NCBI GenBank assembly: GCA_019420135.1 | Contig: JAHZHS010000004.1 | Location: 10,369 to 24,983, forward strand | Length of the DNA stretch: 14,615 bases | Reading direction: 5' to 3' | Source of the DNA: Oscillospiraceae bacterium | Lineage (GTDB): Bacteria; Bacillota; Clostridia; Oscillospirales; Ruminococcaceae | Part shown: positions 13,434-14,615 of the stretch, one piece after another | How the letters are laid out: every line of letters begins with the position of its first letter | Position numbering within the stretch: position 1 is the stretch's first letter | The notes under the pieces: model-generated | What the model was told of the DNA's origin: nothing | Seen by the model: the letters and a program-made list of their open reading frames with translations, nothing else | Database searches by the model: none | Program-made: the position numbers and the translations under genes

Positions 13434-14348
13434 GTGTCAAGCGGCGGGGCTGGAAAAACTGCCGGAAAGGAGAATGCCGGTATCAAAACCTATCTTTCAG
13501 AGTTCCGCTTTCCCTCCCCCGATGAGGAATGGCAGTTTTTTGCCGGCCAGCGCCGCACCTGCTACGACAGCTATTATCCCTTTCAGGTGCTGTCGCCCCG
13601 GGGCGTGGAGCGGCTGGAATTTGAGCCGGTGACCATCCTGTACGGCGGCAACGGCTCGGGCAAGAGCACCGCCCTCAACGTCATGGCGGAAAAGCTGGAG
13701 CTGGAACGGGACGCTCCCTTCAACAAAACCGGCTTTTTCCCCGACTACCTGCGCCTGTGCAGCGCCGAGGGGGACCGGCCGCCCAAAGGCAGCCGCATCG
13801 TCACCAGCGACGACGTCTTTGCCTGGATGCTGGACCTGCGCAGCCTCAACGACGGCATCGACCGAAAGCGGGAGGACCTGTTCAGCCAGTATCTGGACGC
13901 CAAATATGCCGACTTCAGGCTGGAATCCCTGGACGACTACGAGCGGCTCAAAACCGTCAATGCCGCCCGGCGGGACAGTCAGTCCCGCTTTGTGCGGCAG
14001 TGGCTCATGGACAATGTGCGCACCCGCTCCAACGGGGAGAGCGCCTTTCTCTACTTCACCCAGCGGATCACCGGCGATGCCCTGTATCTTCTGGACGAGC
14101 CGGAGAACAGCCTCTCTCCGGCGCGGCAGCTGGAACTGGCGGACTTTTTGCTGGAATCGGCCCGGTTTTACGGCTGCCAGTTCATCATTGCCACCCACTC
14201 GCCCTTTCTTCTGGCCCTGCGGGGGGCCAGGATCTACGACCTGGACGCCGACCCGCCCCGGCCCCGTCCCTGGACCGAGCTGGAAAATGTGCGGGTCTAC
14301 CAGCGCTTTTTTGCCGACCACGCCGGGGAGTTCTCCGACGGCGAATGA
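13434..14348 (+). CDS. Small ABC/AAA-type ATPase (COG3910-like predicted ATPase)
   Basis: The 304-residue soluble protein has a complete SMC/ABC-like nucleotide-binding core. It shows Walker A 'GGNGSGKST' (about 71-79), a weak signature loop 'RSNGES' (198-203), Walker B 'ALYLLDEPENSLSP' (216-229, catalytic Glu after Asp221) and the switch 'ATHSPFLL' (253-260). There are no membrane segments, nuclease or coiled-coil domain, so it is a stand-alone ATPase of the COG3910 sort, whose cellular role is not established. The start is uncertain. GTG 13434 gives the longest form but lacks a good ribosome site. A strong AAAGGAG (13466-13472) lies 9 bases before an in-frame ATC at 13482, from which 'KTYLSEFRFPSPDEEW' reads like a natural N-terminus. 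A pentapeptide-repeat-like gene follows 27 bases later in the same direction. Confidence 0.87.
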   Translation: MSSGGAGKTAGKENAGIKTYLSEFRFPSPDEEWQFFAGQRRTCYDSYYPFQVLSPRGVERLEFEPVTILYGGNGSGKSTALNVMAEKLELERDAPFNKTGFFPDYLRLCSAEGDRPPKGSRIVTSDDVFAWMLDLRSLNDGIDRKREDLFSQYLDAKYADFRLESLDDYERLKTVNAARRDSQSRFVRQWLMDNVRTRSNGESAFLYFTQRITGDALYLLDEPENSLSPARQLELADFLLESARFYGCQFIIATHSPFLLALRGARIYDLDADPPRPRPWTELENVRVYQRFFADHAGEFSDGE

Positions 14349-14375
14349 CATTTTACAGAACAGGAGGACATCCCG

Positions 14376-14615
14376 TTGCGTCATCAGAATGAAACCATCA
14401 CCGGACTCCCCGCGGAGCAGCTTCTCAAAGGGGAGGACTACATCGACTGTACCTTTGAGGGCTGCCGCTGGCAGGGCCTGCGCATCGAGAACTGCAGCTT
14501 TGCGGGGTGTACCTTCCGCAAATGTCAGTGGTCGGGAGTGGTGTTCTCCTTCACCAAAATGACCGACGCCCGGTTGGAAAATTGTGCTTTCCGGGGCATT
14601 GCCTGGGGCGGACTG
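14376..14615 (+). CDS. Pentapeptide-repeat-like protein, N-terminal part (runs off the window)
   Basis: The frame opens with TTG at 14376, preceded by AGGAGG at 14362-14367 (8-base spacing), and stays open to the right edge (80 codons). From about residue 20 the sequence falls into five-residue steps with Phe, Leu or Trp at the centre and Cys or Ala two positions earlier: 'CTFEG CRWQG LRIEN CSFAG CTFRK CQWSG' is the run, broken here by spaces. This is the pattern of a right-handed quadrilateral beta-helix. It is Cys-rich, like many MfpA/Qnr-like relatives, but the family has diverse or unknown functions and drug resistance should not be assumed. It is probably cotranscribed with the ATPase (27-base gap). 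The C-terminal part and any partner domain are not visible. Confidence 0.82.
   Translation, partial: MRHQNETITGLPAEQLLKGEDYIDCTFEGCRWQGLRIENCSFAGCTFRKCQWSGVVFSFTKMTDARLENCAFRGIAWGGL

Noticed and set aside
14376..14615. Calling the pentapeptide-repeat-like protein a quinolone-resistance (Qnr) gene
   Set aside because: Only 80 residues are visible and the family has many functions; the fragment lacks enough repeats to assign Qnr.
1..14615. A defence island, CRISPR array, prophage or integrated element
   Set aside because: No cas, restriction, toxin-antitoxin, integrase or transposase signature was seen, no regularly spaced repeats were found, and base composition looks even across the window.

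Overview
The window is GC-rich (about 60% by eye), densely coded bacterial chromosome. Low-GC-style Shine-Dalgarno sites (AGGAGG, AAAGGAGG), TTGNNN-17-TANNNT promoters, short U-tailed terminators and the gene families present suggest a high-GC gut Clostridia lineage of the Oscillospiraceae/Ruminococcaceae type (Faecalibacterium, Subdoligranulum or Gemmiger relatives). That placement is inference from gene style, not a database match. I saw no rRNA, tRNA, CRISPR array, transposase or phage gene, and no gene-free stretch longer than 300 bases.

Layout, left to right. (1) The 3' end of a MacB/FtsX-type ABC permease closes with a strong terminator. (2) A MATE exporter and exodeoxyribonuclease III form a two-gene unit with a clear promoter in front and a terminator behind. 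(3) A four-gene envelope-stress-like operon follows on the + strand: ECF sigma factor, zinc-finger anti-sigma factor (frameshifted), a TM2-like membrane protein and a DUF5668/LiaF-like membrane protein, ending at a terminator. (4) A UMF1-type MFS transporter is interrupted by a frameshift with an apparent internal deletion. (5) A zinc-dependent phospholipase C-like protein and a cyclophilin-type peptidyl-prolyl isomerase follow, ending in a bidirectional terminator. (6) On the - strand lie an OmpR-type response regulator, a HAMP sensor histidine kinase and a class A beta-lactamase-fold lipoprotein. (7) Divergent from these, on the + strand, are a membrane-anchored glycerophosphodiester phosphodiesterase, a small ABC/AAA-type ATPase (COG3910-like) and the start of a pentapeptide-repeat-like protein cut by the window edge.

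The common theme is envelope surveillance and membrane chemistry: an ECF module, a two-component system beside a penicillin-interacting-fold lipoprotein, a phosphodiesterase acting on phospholipid head groups and several transporters. I do not see a convincing new defence or mobile system. The observations most worth checking are the two independent frame-breaking lesions, which hit the anti-sigma factor and the MFS transporter, both apparently removing membrane-segment coding sequence. Others are a promoter followed within about 30 bases by a terminator-like hairpin ahead of the phospholipase gene, the repeat-rich divergent control region near 12.31-12.44 kb, and several genes whose best ribosome-binding site points to a non-standard start codon.
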